Of a stretch of DNA of 12,913 nucleotides, positions 1 to 5,868 are shown piece by piece; the stretch's first letter is position 1, and every line of letters begins with the position of its first letter. The stretch comes from Candidatus Odyssella thessalonicensis (GTDB taxonomy: Bacteria > Pseudomonadota > Alphaproteobacteria > Bin65): contig SBBV01000162.1 of the NCBI GenBank assembly GCA_005240015.1, positions 1 through 12,913 on the forward strand, in the 5' to 3' direction. The translations under genes were made by a program, and so were the position numbers. A model generated the notes under the pieces. The model was not told the DNA's origin, made no database searches, and saw only the letters and a program-made list of their open reading frames with translations.

Positions 1-560
1 CGATCCGCTGGCGCAGCTACGAATATCTGGCGGCGACCGGCGCGGAGCGCGACTTCCTCGAGCGCCACATGGCGCGCCTCGAGCGCCTGACCGGTCACGA
101 CATCGCTCCTGCCGCGTCCTGGCCGGAGACGAATCTGATGATCCTCTTCGTGCCCGAGGACCGCTACACGGCGATCATCGAGCGCTATCTGGCGCCCGAG
201 CGGCGCCACCTCCTCGGCCGCCACGCCAGCACCAGCTGCCTGGGCCTCGTGCGCAGCTACCGCATCACGTTCGAGATCGAGCTTGCGGTTGTCATCATCC
301 CCATCGACCGCGCGCGCTCGCGCGGGCTCGCGGCCGCATGCATCGCCGAAGAGACCACGCAGGCGCTCGGCCTCACCAACGATGTCGAACTGCCGGGAAC
401 GCTATTCAACGATCGCGGGGAGGCGCGCGACCTCACGCCGCTCGACGAGCTGCTCGTGCGCCTGCTCTACGACCGGCGCCTCAGGCCCGGCATGCGGCGC
501 GAAGAAGCGCTCGCGGCCGCGCGCGAAGCGCTGCCGCGGCTGCGTGCCGGCATGCGTTGA
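1..560 (+). CDS. DUF2927 family protein, 5' end missing
   Basis: The reading frame is open from base 3 to the TGA at 558-560, giving about 185 residues with the N-terminus outside the window. The pattern fits DUF2927, a family of unknown function found mainly in Alphaproteobacteria. It begins with a tryptophan-containing stretch (IRWRSYEYL), then LTGHDI, a hydrophobic NLMILFVPED strand, a central Cys (SCLGLV), and the ending typical of the family: CIAEETTQALGL, a LFND turn and LLVRLLYDRRLRPGM. An internal ATG at 69 exists, but the family-like sequence continues upstream of it, so the true start lies before the window. Such proteins are often exported or lipoproteins, but the signal region is not visible here. 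It converges on the DUF899 gene with only 4 bases between the stops. Family call is from recognised sequence pattern; function is unknown. Confidence 0.8.
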   Translation, partial: IRWRSYEYLAATGAERDFLERHMARLERLTGHDIAPAASWPETNLMILFVPEDRYTAIIERYLAPERRHLLGRHASTSCLGLVRSYRITFEIELAVVIIPIDRARSRGLAAACIAEETTQALGLTNDVELPGTLFNDRGEARDLTPLDELLVRLLYDRRLRPGMRREEALAAAREALPRLRAGMR

Positions 561-564
561 TGCG

Positions 565-1284
565 TCAGCCGGCCTTCCGGCGCGGCGCCGCCTCGTATTC
601 GTCGTGACGGCGCCACCACTCGTAGGGCGGAGTCTGTGGCCAGCCTGCCGGTGAATCTTCCCACCGCTCCTGGCGCCCATAGGGCGTGAGATCGAGGAAG
701 GTCCAGGGCGCGCCCAGCGCCTCGACGCCGCGCGCGGTCGTGAAATAGGTGCGATAGACGTCGTCGCCGTCGCGCAGGAACACGCTCAGGCCGTGGTGCT
801 CGCCGCTATCGTCGGTGACGCCGAAATCGCGGTTGAAGTCGCTTTCCTCGGACGAGTACCACGGCACGTCCCAGCCCATGCGCTTCTTGTAGGCCTCGAG
901 GTTCTTGAGCGGCGCACGCGAGACGAACACGAACGACGTGTCGCGCGCGTGGAGGTGCGAAAGATGGGGCACCTGATCGGCGAAGAACGAGCAGCCGGGA
1001 CAGCCGGCGTTGGGCCAGCCGTCGACGCCGGGCGCGAACATGAAGTGATAGAGAATGAGCTGGCGGCGGTCCTCGAACATGTCGATGAGGTGCGCCCTGC
1101 CGCGCGGCCCGTCGAAAACGTAATCCTTTGCGATGCGCACCATGGGCTGGCGCCGGCGCTCGGCGGCGAGCGCGTCGCTGGCGCGTGTGTGCGCCTTTTC
1201 CTTCGCGACAAGCCTCTCGTGCGCGGCTTTCCATTCGGCGGGCGAGACGATGCGGGGCAGGGCCTTGGGACTCTTGCTGGCCAT
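565..1284 (-). CDS. DUF899 family thioredoxin-like protein
   Basis: 239 residues. The sequence matches the DUF899 family, predicted thioredoxin-fold proteins of unknown substrate. Family-like landmarks are SPAEWKAAHERLVAKEK near the N-terminus, a RIAKDYVFDGP strand, LYHFMFAP, the redox-type motif CPGC at residues 95-98 inside GCPGCSFFADQ, SFVFVSRAP, MGWDVPWYSS, and a DLTPYGRQERWEDSP tail. I chose ATG 1284 (MASKSPK) because GGAGA lies about 7 bases upstream; the longer frame to a GTG at 1419 would add 45 residues unlike the family and would run into an inverted repeat. It is transcribed away from the HxlR-type regulator at 1522, an arrangement in which such regulators often control the neighbour. 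Inference: a cytosolic redox or oxidative-stress protein. The family is clear; the biochemical role is not established. Confidence 0.88.
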   Translation of the reverse strand: MASKSPKALPRIVSPAEWKAAHERLVAKEKAHTRASDALAAERRRQPMVRIAKDYVFDGPRGRAHLIDMFEDRRQLILYHFMFAPGVDGWPNAGCPGCSFFADQVPHLSHLHARDTSFVFVSRAPLKNLEAYKKRMGWDVPWYSSEESDFNRDFGVTDDSGEHHGLSVFLRDGDDVYRTYFTTARGVEALGAPWTFLDLTPYGRQERWEDSPAGWPQTPPYEWWRRHDEYEAAPRRKAG

Positions 1285-1414
1285 GTCGGGTCTCCATTGA
1301 TGCAACGGAGCGGCTTGCCCGAGGAACGATCGGCGCAGCAGGAGGCCGACAGGCGGCCCCCGATATTTCATGCTTGCCGAGGTTGCCGGGAGGCAAAGGA
1401 AAATCGGCGTGTCG

Positions 1415-1429
1415 GTCACTAAAAGTGAC
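1415..1429. promoter_or_regulatory. Perfect 15-bp inverted repeat, candidate HxlR operator 1
   Basis: GTCACT and AGTGAC are perfect inverted arms around AAA. The repeat is A/T-richer than its surroundings and sits in the 237-bp spacer between the divergent DUF899 and HxlR genes, about 92 bases before the HxlR start. HxlR proteins bind as dimers to inverted repeats, often near their own gene, so autoregulation is a reasonable inference. A weak promoter reading for the + strand has GTGACT (1425-1430) as -35 and TAGGTT (1448-1453) as -10, spacing 17, which would place this repeat over the -35. Confidence 0.5.
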
Positions 1430-1447
1430 TTTATGCCGCTGGGGTGG

Positions 1448-1468
1448 TAGGTTCCTTTTGGCTACCTA
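1448..1468. promoter_or_regulatory. Interrupted inverted repeat, candidate HxlR operator 2
   Basis: TAGGT (1448-1452) and ACCTA (1464-1468) are inverted arms separated by 11 bases, total span 21. The layout of short GGT/ACC half-sites around a T-rich centre resembles operators of HxlR-type regulators. It lies 53 bases before the chosen HxlR start and 18 bases from the first inverted repeat, so both could act together on the divergent promoters. The link to the regulator is inferred from position and symmetry only. Confidence 0.4.
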
Positions 1469-1521
1469 TTTCCAAACAGCGGCCGAAACCAACGGCGCGC
1501 GACGTCAAGGGAGAGAGCATC

Positions 1522-1878
1522 ATGACCGGCCTCCGCCGCTCGTCGACCTGCCCCATGGACGCGATCCTGCGCCTGCTGATGGGGCCGTGGACCACCTACA
1601 TCCTCTGGGTCTTGCGCAATGACGGGCCGACGCGCTTCGGCGCGTTGAAGCGCAAGGTGGCCGGGATCTCGGCCAAGATCCTGACCGAGCGGCTGCGCCT
1701 GCTCGAAGAGGCCGCGATCATCCAGCGCCACTACAAGCCGACGATTCCGCCGCAGGTGACCTACAGCCTGTCGCGGCGCGGCCACGAGCTGGCGCCGGTG
1801 CTCGATCAGCTCGATGAGATCGCGCGGCGCTGGAGCGCCGAGAACGAAGCGCGCGCCAGCGCAAGGGCGGCGGAGTAG
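1522..1878 (+). CDS. HxlR-family winged-helix transcriptional regulator
   Basis: 118 residues, the normal size for this MarR-related dimeric DNA-binding family. The core is recognisable: CPMDAILRLLMGPWTTYILWVL (variant of the usual CP...L..GKWT..IL..L), RFGALKRKVAGISAKILTERLRLLEEAAIIQR (helix-turn-helix), and YSLSRRGHEL in the wing. ATG 1522 is chosen because AGGGAGAGA lies just upstream and the protein then starts 9 residues before the conserved Cys; the frame extends upstream to 1444 but that part is unlike the family. Cys10 is the only cysteine. In some family members the N-terminal cysteine is a redox or electrophile sensor, so a thiol switch is possible but not shown. It is divergent from the DUF899 thioredoxin-like gene, its likely target, and is followed by a hairpin 8 bases after the stop. 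Confidence 0.92.
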   Translation: MTGLRRSSTCPMDAILRLLMGPWTTYILWVLRNDGPTRFGALKRKVAGISAKILTERLRLLEEAAIIQRHYKPTIPPQVTYSLSRRGHELAPVLDQLDEIARRWSAENEARASARAAE

Positions 1879-1885
1879 GGCTTCT

Positions 1886-1999
1886 CCTCCCCCGCGCAGC
1901 GGGGGAGGCCGGGAGGGGGCGACTCCGGCCTGATCGAGATTCTCGTTCGACTGGCCCCCTCCGCGCGCTTCGCGCGCACCTCCCCCGCAAGCGGGGGAA
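1886..1999. repeat. Palindromic intergenic repeat element, copy A (three hairpins)
   Basis: The 127-base gap between the convergent HxlR gene and rpsD is almost filled by palindromes. 1886-1908 forms a perfect 10-bp stem with a GCA loop (C-rich arm, G-rich arm). 1963-1977 forms a 6-bp GCGCGC stem with a TTC loop. 1981-1998 forms an 8-bp stem around AA. In addition, GGAGGGGGC (1912-1920) can pair with GCCCCCTCC (1954-1962). The composition and layout resemble the dispersed palindromic repeats scattered between genes in many Alphaproteobacteria, and a related copy is present at about 9825-9900. No T-tract follows any stem, so classical intrinsic termination is not clear, though a bidirectional transcript-end or mRNA-stabilising role would fit the tail-to-tail position. 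Confidence 0.75.
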
Positions 2000-2005
2000 G
2001 AAAGA

Positions 2006-2623
2006 TCAGCGCGAATAGAACTCGACGACGAGGTTCGGTTCCATCCGCACCGGATAGGGCACATCGGAGAGCTGCGGGATGCGGACGAGCTTGCCCTTCT
2101 TGGCCTTGTGATCGACCTCGAGATAGGCGGGCACGTCACGCTCCGGCGATTCGACGGCTTCGAGCACGATCGGCAGCTCCTTGGCCTTGGGCTTGAGCTC
2201 GACCGTGTCGCCCTCCTTGAGGAGATACGACGGGATGGTGACGCGCTTGCCGTTCACGAGCACATGGCCGTGCGAAACGAACTGGCGCGCGGCAAAAGGC
2301 GTCGGCAAGAATTTCAGGCGATAGACGACCGTATCGAGCCGGCGCTCGAGCAGGCCGACGAGCTGCTCTCCGGTGTCGCCCTTGCGGCGCGCGGCCTCGT
2401 GGTAATAGCGGCGGAACTGGCGCTCGCCGATATTGGCGTAGTAGCCCTTGAGCTTCTGCTTGGCGTGGAGCTGCGTGCCGTAGTCGGAGATCTTGCGCCG
2501 GCGATTGGCGCCGTGCTGGCCGGGGCCGGCTTCCGACTTGTTGACGGGGCTCTTGGCGCGGCCCCAGAGGTTCACGCCGAGCCGGCGCGAAATCTTCTCC
2601 TTGGCGGTATGACGCTTGGTCAT
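2006..2623 (-). CDS. rpsD: 30S ribosomal protein S4
   Basis: 205 residues, the full length of bacterial S4, a primary 16S rRNA-binding protein that nucleates assembly of the 30S body. The start [26 protein letters not shown] and the S4 RNA-binding domain ([41 protein letters not shown], about residues 94-140) are unmistakable, and it ends in VVEFYSR. The N-terminal region has no cysteines, so this is the zinc-free form. ATG 2623 is preceded by AAAGGA (2638-2633) with 9 bases spacing. It is a single-gene unit, not part of an alpha operon, with its own strong promoter (2762-2789) and a structured leader. In other bacteria S4 represses its own mRNA, so the leader may be an autoregulatory target, which is inference here. 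It is followed by the palindromic element at 1886-1999. Confidence 0.98.
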   Translation of the reverse strand: MTKRHTAKEKISRRLGVNLWGRAKSPVNKSEAGPGQHGANRRRKISDYGTQLHAKQKLKGYYANIGERQFRRYYHEAARRKGDTGEQLVGLLERRLDTVVYRLKFLPTPFAARQFVSHGHVLVNGKRVTIPSYLLKEGDTVELKPKAKELPIVLEAVESPERDVPAYLEVDHKAKKGKLVRIPQLSDVPYPVRMEPNLVVEFYSR

Positions 2624-2640
2624 CCTGCTTGGTCCTTTCC

Positions 2641-2739
2641 CGGGCCGCTGCCGGCCCGATGTCGATGTTGTCCGGATAGGCCCGTTTCCTCTGGAAACCC
2701 AGAAAACGGGCGGGGCCGCACCCCTTGGGATCGCGGCCC
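2641..2739 (-). promoter_or_regulatory. Structured rpsD 5' leader with three hairpins
   Basis: Read on the minus strand, the leader holds three strong stems in a row. The first (2739-2713) has a 7-bp GGGCCGC/GCGGCCC stem, one bulged base, a further 5-bp inner stem and a tight loop. The second (2710-2681) has a 7-bp CCCGTTT/AAACGGG stem continued after a 2-base bulge by TCTGG/CCAGA with a GTTT loop. The third (2658-2641) has a perfect 7-bp CGGGCCG/CGGCCCG stem with a GCAG loop, ending 3 bases before the AAAGGA ribosome-binding site. Pairing was read by eye; no folding energy was computed. Possible roles are S4 autoregulation or RNA stability. I do not recognise a named RNA family. Confidence 0.55.
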
Positions 2740-2761
2740 GCGTTCTCCGAAAGCGGCGCGG

Positions 2762-2789
2762 ACTATATCCGCCCGACCGGTGTTGTCAA
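2762..2789 (-). promoter_or_regulatory. Sigma-70-type promoter for rpsD
   Basis: On the minus strand TTGACA (2789-2784) is a perfect -35 and TATAGT (2767-2762) a near-consensus -10, with 16 bases between. This is the best promoter match I found in the window and it points to rpsD. A start of transcription near 2755 would give a leader of about 130 bases before the ATG at 2623. It fits the strong constitutive expression expected of a ribosomal protein gene. Confidence 0.8.
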
Positions 2790-2906
2790 AGGCGCTGCGG
2801 CGGCGCGATGGAAGCGTGATTGCCGCAGGCCGGCCGAAGGCTACGCTTGCCAAACCGGGCGGCAACGGCCCGGACCGGGGGACAACACAAAACCGGAGGA
2901 AACGTC

Positions 2907-3404
2907 ATGCGTATCGCGTCAATCGTGCCCGCCGCGCTGGGCACGGCAATGTTCGTCGCCCTTGCCCAGACCGCGTCGGCGCAAGGCCAGGTCATACCCT
3001 ACGGCCCGCCGATCACGCTCGAAACGGCGAAGAAGGCGATGGCGGCGGCCGAGGCCGAGGCGAAGAAGAACAACTGGCCCGTCGTCATCTCGATCATCGA
3101 CAGCGGCGGCCATATCGTGCTGCTGCAGCGGCTCGACAACACGCAGCTCGGCAGCATCGAGATCGCGACCGGCAAGGCGCTGACCGCGCTCAAGCTGCGC
3201 CGGCCGTCCAAGGCACTGCAAGACGCGATCGCCAGCGGCGGCGCGGGCCTGCGCATGCTCGCCATCTATCCCGGCGTGACTCCGCTCGAAGGCGGCATCC
3301 TGGTCGTCTCGGGCGGCAAGATCATCGGCGCGATCGGCGTATCCGGCGTCGCGTCCGACCAAGACGCGGTCGTCGCCCGGGCGGGCGCGGAGGCCGCGAA
3401 GTAG
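2907..3404 (+). CDS. Secreted HbpS/GlcG-like (DUF336) protein
   Basis: 165 residues. The first 25 form a clear Sec signal peptide: a basic start (MRI), a hydrophobic stretch and the site ASA before QG, so the mature protein is probably periplasmic. The mature part matches the HbpS-like family (also called GlcG or DUF336): ITLETAKKAMAAAEAEAKKN, VVISIIDSGGHIVLLQRLDNTQLGSIEIATGKALTAL, then PLEGGILVVSGGKIIGAIGVSG near the C-terminus. ATG 2907 is supported by GGAGGA (2895-2900) and by the signal peptide beginning exactly there; the frame upstream to 2820 is not plausible. Some family members bind haem and others sit in glycolate loci, so the ligand here cannot be named. It is the lone plus-strand gene between rpsD and trmJ, both on the other strand, and looks like a single-gene insertion. 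Confidence 0.88.
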   Translation: MRIASIVPAALGTAMFVALAQTASAQGQVIPYGPPITLETAKKAMAAAEAEAKKNNWPVVISIIDSGGHIVLLQRLDNTQLGSIEIATGKALTALKLRRPSKALQDAIASGGAGLRMLAIYPGVTPLEGGILVVSGGKIIGAIGVSGVASDQDAVVARAGAEAAK

Positions 3405-3418
3405 CCGAGGCGGCAGCA

Positions 3419-3446
3419 CCGGCGCGACCTTCACGAGCCGCGCCGG
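3419..3446. terminator. Possible hairpin between convergent stops
   Basis: CCGGCGCG (3419-3426) and CGCGCCGG (3439-3446) are perfect inverted 8-base arms with a 12-base loop, spanning the end of trmJ and the short gap to the HbpS-like gene. It could act as a bidirectional transcript end. There is no T-tract, and in such GC-rich DNA an 8-bp match is only weak evidence. Confidence 0.25.
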
Positions 3447-4270
3447 CGCGGCGGCTTGATCCCGCGCGCCTCGAGGTCGCGCCGGCGCTGGACCAAGGCC
3501 TTCACCACGCCGCGCAGCGAGCGCACCTCGGGCTCGGTCAGGTTCGCGCGCAGGAAGATGCTGCGCAGGTTGCGCACCATCGCCGGGCGCTTGTCGGGCG
3601 GGTAGAGATAGCCCGATTCGTCGAGCTCGCGTTCGAGGTGCTCGAACAGCTTCAGGATATCGTCCTGCGTCGCGAGCTCGGTCGGGCCGCCGTGCTGTTC
3701 GAGCGTCGGGATGAACTTGGCCGGCGTCGTATCGGCGGCGAGGCGCCATTCATACGCGACGATCAGCACCGCCTGCGCGAGATTGAGCGAGGCGAAGGCC
3801 GGGTTGAGCGGCACCTCGATGATCGAGCCGGCGAAGCTCACCTGATCGGTGGTGAGGCCCCAGCGCTCGGGACCGAACAGGATGGCGACACGCTCGCCCC
3901 TGGCCTGAGCGGCGCGCATTTCGGCGGCGGCGGCGCGCGGCGTCAGCACGGCCTTCACCACTTCGCGCGGGCGCGCGGTGGCGGCATAGACGTGATGGCA
4001 ATCGGCGATCGCCTCGGCAATGCCGGCGAAGACGCGCGCCTTCTCGATCACGAGATCGGCGCCCGAGGCGGCGCTCACCGCCTTTTCGTTGGGCCAGCCG
4101 TCGCGCGGCTCGACCAGGCGGAGATCGGCGAGGCCGCAATTGAGCATCGCGCGCGCGGCCGTGCCGATGTTCTCGCCGAGCTGCGGCCCCACGAGCACGA
4201 TTGCCGGTCCGGTGGGATCGATCCCGGCCGTGCCGCGGGATTTGTCGGTACCGGCCATGGCGCGGCTCAC
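3431..4270 (-). CDS. trmJ: TrmH-family tRNA 2'-O-methyltransferase, TrmJ type
   Basis: 279 residues. This is a SPOUT-class RNA methyltransferase using S-adenosylmethionine. The three SPOUT motifs are visible: VGPQLGENIGTAARAMLNCGL (about 28-48), AILFGPERWGLT (129-140) and IEVPLNPAFASLNLAQAVLIVAYEW (151-175). The helical C-terminal extension (about 195-279), ending in a basic tail, is typical of TrmJ, which methylates the ribose of residue 32 in the anticodon loop of tRNAs. The GTG at 4270 overlaps the cimA stop by 4 bases (GTGA), suggesting translational coupling. ATG 4258, four codons in, is an equally possible start, since neither has a strong ribosome-binding site. It is the last gene of the cysS-cimA-trmJ run. 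Membership of the family is sure; the exact tRNA target is inferred. Confidence 0.9.
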   Translation of the reverse strand: MSRAMAGTDKSRGTAGIDPTGPAIVLVGPQLGENIGTAARAMLNCGLADLRLVEPRDGWPNEKAVSAASGADLVIEKARVFAGIAEAIADCHHVYAATARPREVVKAVLTPRAAAAEMRAAQARGERVAILFGPERWGLTTDQVSFAGSIIEVPLNPAFASLNLAQAVLIVAYEWRLAADTTPAKFIPTLEQHGGPTELATQDDILKLFEHLERELDESGYLYPPDKRPAMVRNLRSIFLRANLTEPEVRSLRGVVKALVQRRRDLEARGIKPPRRRGS

Positions 4271-5868
4271 GCCGCCGCTCGCGTCTTCTCGCGCAGCAGC
4301 TTATAATAGATCGCGTCCTTGAGCGCCTGATAGGACGCGTCGATGATGTTGGGCGAGATGCCGACGGTCGACCAGCGCGCGCCGGAATCGTCGGCCGATT
4401 CGATCATCACGCGCGTGATCGCGGCGGTGCCGGCCTGCGGCGTCAAGATGCGCACCTTGTAGTCGGTGAGGCGCATGTTCTCGAGCGTGGGGTAGGGGCG
4501 GAGCAGCGCCTTGTTCATGGCATGCGCGAGCGCGTCGACGGGTCCGTTGCCTTCGCCCACCTCGTGAAAGAGCCGGTTGCCGACGCGCATCTTCGCCACC
4601 GCCTGCGAGACGGTGACGAGCGTGCCGCGCGCGTTGAAGCGGCGTTCGACGTCGACGCGGAAGCTCTCCATCTCGAAATAGTCGGGGATGCCGTGCAAGA
4701 GCTGGCGCGCAAGCAGCTCGAAGCTCGCCTCGGCGCCGTCATAGGCATAGCCGTCGTGCTCGCGCGCCTTCACGTCCTCGACGAGGCGCGCGATCTTCGG
4801 ATGATCGGGCGCAACGTCGATGCCGATCTCGCGCAGGCGCTCGAGGACGTTCGAGCGCCCGGCCTGATCGGAGACGACGATGGCGCGCCGGTTGCCGACC
4901 TTGGCGGGATCGATGTGCTCGTAGGTGCGCGGATCCTTGGTGACGGCCGAGACGTGGAGCCCGCCCTTGTGCGCGAACGCGCTGTCGCCGACATAGGGCT
5001 GGTGGCGGTTCGGGCTCTTGTTGAGCAGCTCGTCGAGCATGCGCGAGACGTGCTTCAGCTGCGCGAGCTGCTTGTCCGAGACGCCGATCTCGAACTCGGT
5101 CTTGAGCTTCAGGCTCGCGATCAGCGAGATCAGGTTGGCATTGCCGCAGCGCTCGCCGAGGCCGTTGATCGTGCCCTGGATCTGCCGCGCGCCGGCATCG
5201 ACCGCGGCCAAGGAATTGGCGACGGCGTTCTCGGTGTCGTTGTGCGCATGGATGCCGAGCCGGTCGCCGGGGAGCACTTTCGCGACTTCCGACACGATCC
5301 GATGGATCTCGGCCGGCAGCGTGCCGCCGTTCGTGTCGCAGAGCACGAGCCAGCGCGCGCCCGCCTCGTAGGCGGCTTTCAGGCAATCCAGCGCGTATTG
5401 CGGATTGGCCTTGTAGCCGTCGAAGAAATGCTCGGCGTCGTACATCGGCTCGGCGCCGCGCTTCTTCGCCTGCGCCACGCTCTCGCCGATCATGGCGAGG
5501 TTCTCCTTGAGCGAGGCGCCGAGCGCGACCTTCACGTGGAAGTCCCAGGCCTTGCCCACCATGCACACGGCCTTGGCCTTGGTGGCCAAGATCGCAGCAA
5601 GACCCGGATCGTTCTGCACGCTGCGGCCAGGCCGCCGCGTCATGCCGAAGGCGGTGAAGACCGCGCGCCTCAACGCCGGCGGGTCGGCGAAGAACGCATC
5701 GTCGGTGGGGTTGGCGCCGGGCCAGCCGCCTTCGATGTAGTCGACGCCCAACGCATCGAGCTCGCCCGCGATGTGGCGCTTGTCGGCGACCGAGAAATCG
5801 ACGCCCTGCGTCTGCGCCCCGTCGCGCAACGTCGTGTCGAAGAGGTAGACGCGCTTCGACGAGGTCAT
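4267..5868 (-). CDS. cimA: (R)-citramalate synthase
   Basis: 533 residues. It condenses acetyl-CoA and pyruvate to (R)-citramalate, the first step of the threonine-independent route to 2-oxobutyrate and isoleucine. The N-terminal TIM barrel begins YLFDTTLRDGAQTQGVDFS, carrying the metal Asp11 and Arg/Asp catalytic residues. HAHNDTENAVANS gives His207 and His209, and GLGERCGNANL is the conserved loop of the isopropylmalate-synthase family. DTLRDGxQTQG plus WPGANPTD separates citramalate synthase from LeuA. A C-terminal LeuA-type regulatory domain (about 395-525) suggests feedback control, presumably by isoleucine. I prefer ATG 5868, which overlaps the cysS stop by 4 bases (ATGA); an in-frame ATG at 5883 would add five residues with a longer overlap. 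It is the middle gene of the cysS-cimA-trmJ operon. Confident on function. Confidence 0.95.
   Translation of the reverse strand: MTSSKRVYLFDTTLRDGAQTQGVDFSVADKRHIAGELDALGVDYIEGGWPGANPTDDAFFADPPALRRAVFTAFGMTRRPGRSVQNDPGLAAILATKAKAVCMVGKAWDFHVKVALGASLKENLAMIGESVAQAKKRGAEPMYDAEHFFDGYKANPQYALDCLKAAYEAGARWLVLCDTNGGTLPAEIHRIVSEVAKVLPGDRLGIHAHNDTENAVANSLAAVDAGARQIQGTINGLGERCGNANLISLIASLKLKTEFEIGVSDKQLAQLKHVSRMLDELLNKSPNRHQPYVGDSAFAHKGGLHVSAVTKDPRTYEHIDPAKVGNRRAIVVSDQAGRSNVLERLREIGIDVAPDHPKIARLVEDVKAREHDGYAYDGAEASFELLARQLLHGIPDYFEMESFRVDVERRFNARGTLVTVSQAVAKMRVGNRLFHEVGEGNGPVDALAHAMNKALLRPYPTLENMRLTDYKVRILTPQAGTAAITRVMIESADDSGARWSTVGISPNIIDASYQALKDAIYYKLLREKTRAAA

Noticed and set aside
1886..1908. Classical intrinsic terminator of the HxlR gene
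   Set aside because: The stem is strong and well placed, but no run of T follows, and similar stems recur as part of a larger repeat, so it is reported as a repeat element instead.
1462..2139. 225-codon minus-strand frame over the HxlR gene and the repeat element
   Set aside because: It translates the palindromic repeat into a Gly/Arg/Pro-rich string, a familiar source of spurious proteins, and overlaps both HxlR and rpsD.
2108..4306. 732-codon open frame on the plus strand across rpsD, the HbpS-like gene and trmJ
   Set aside because: It lies antisense to rpsD and trmJ and out of frame with the HbpS-like gene. The translation is low-complexity Arg/Ala/Gly-rich, as expected from high-GC third positions.
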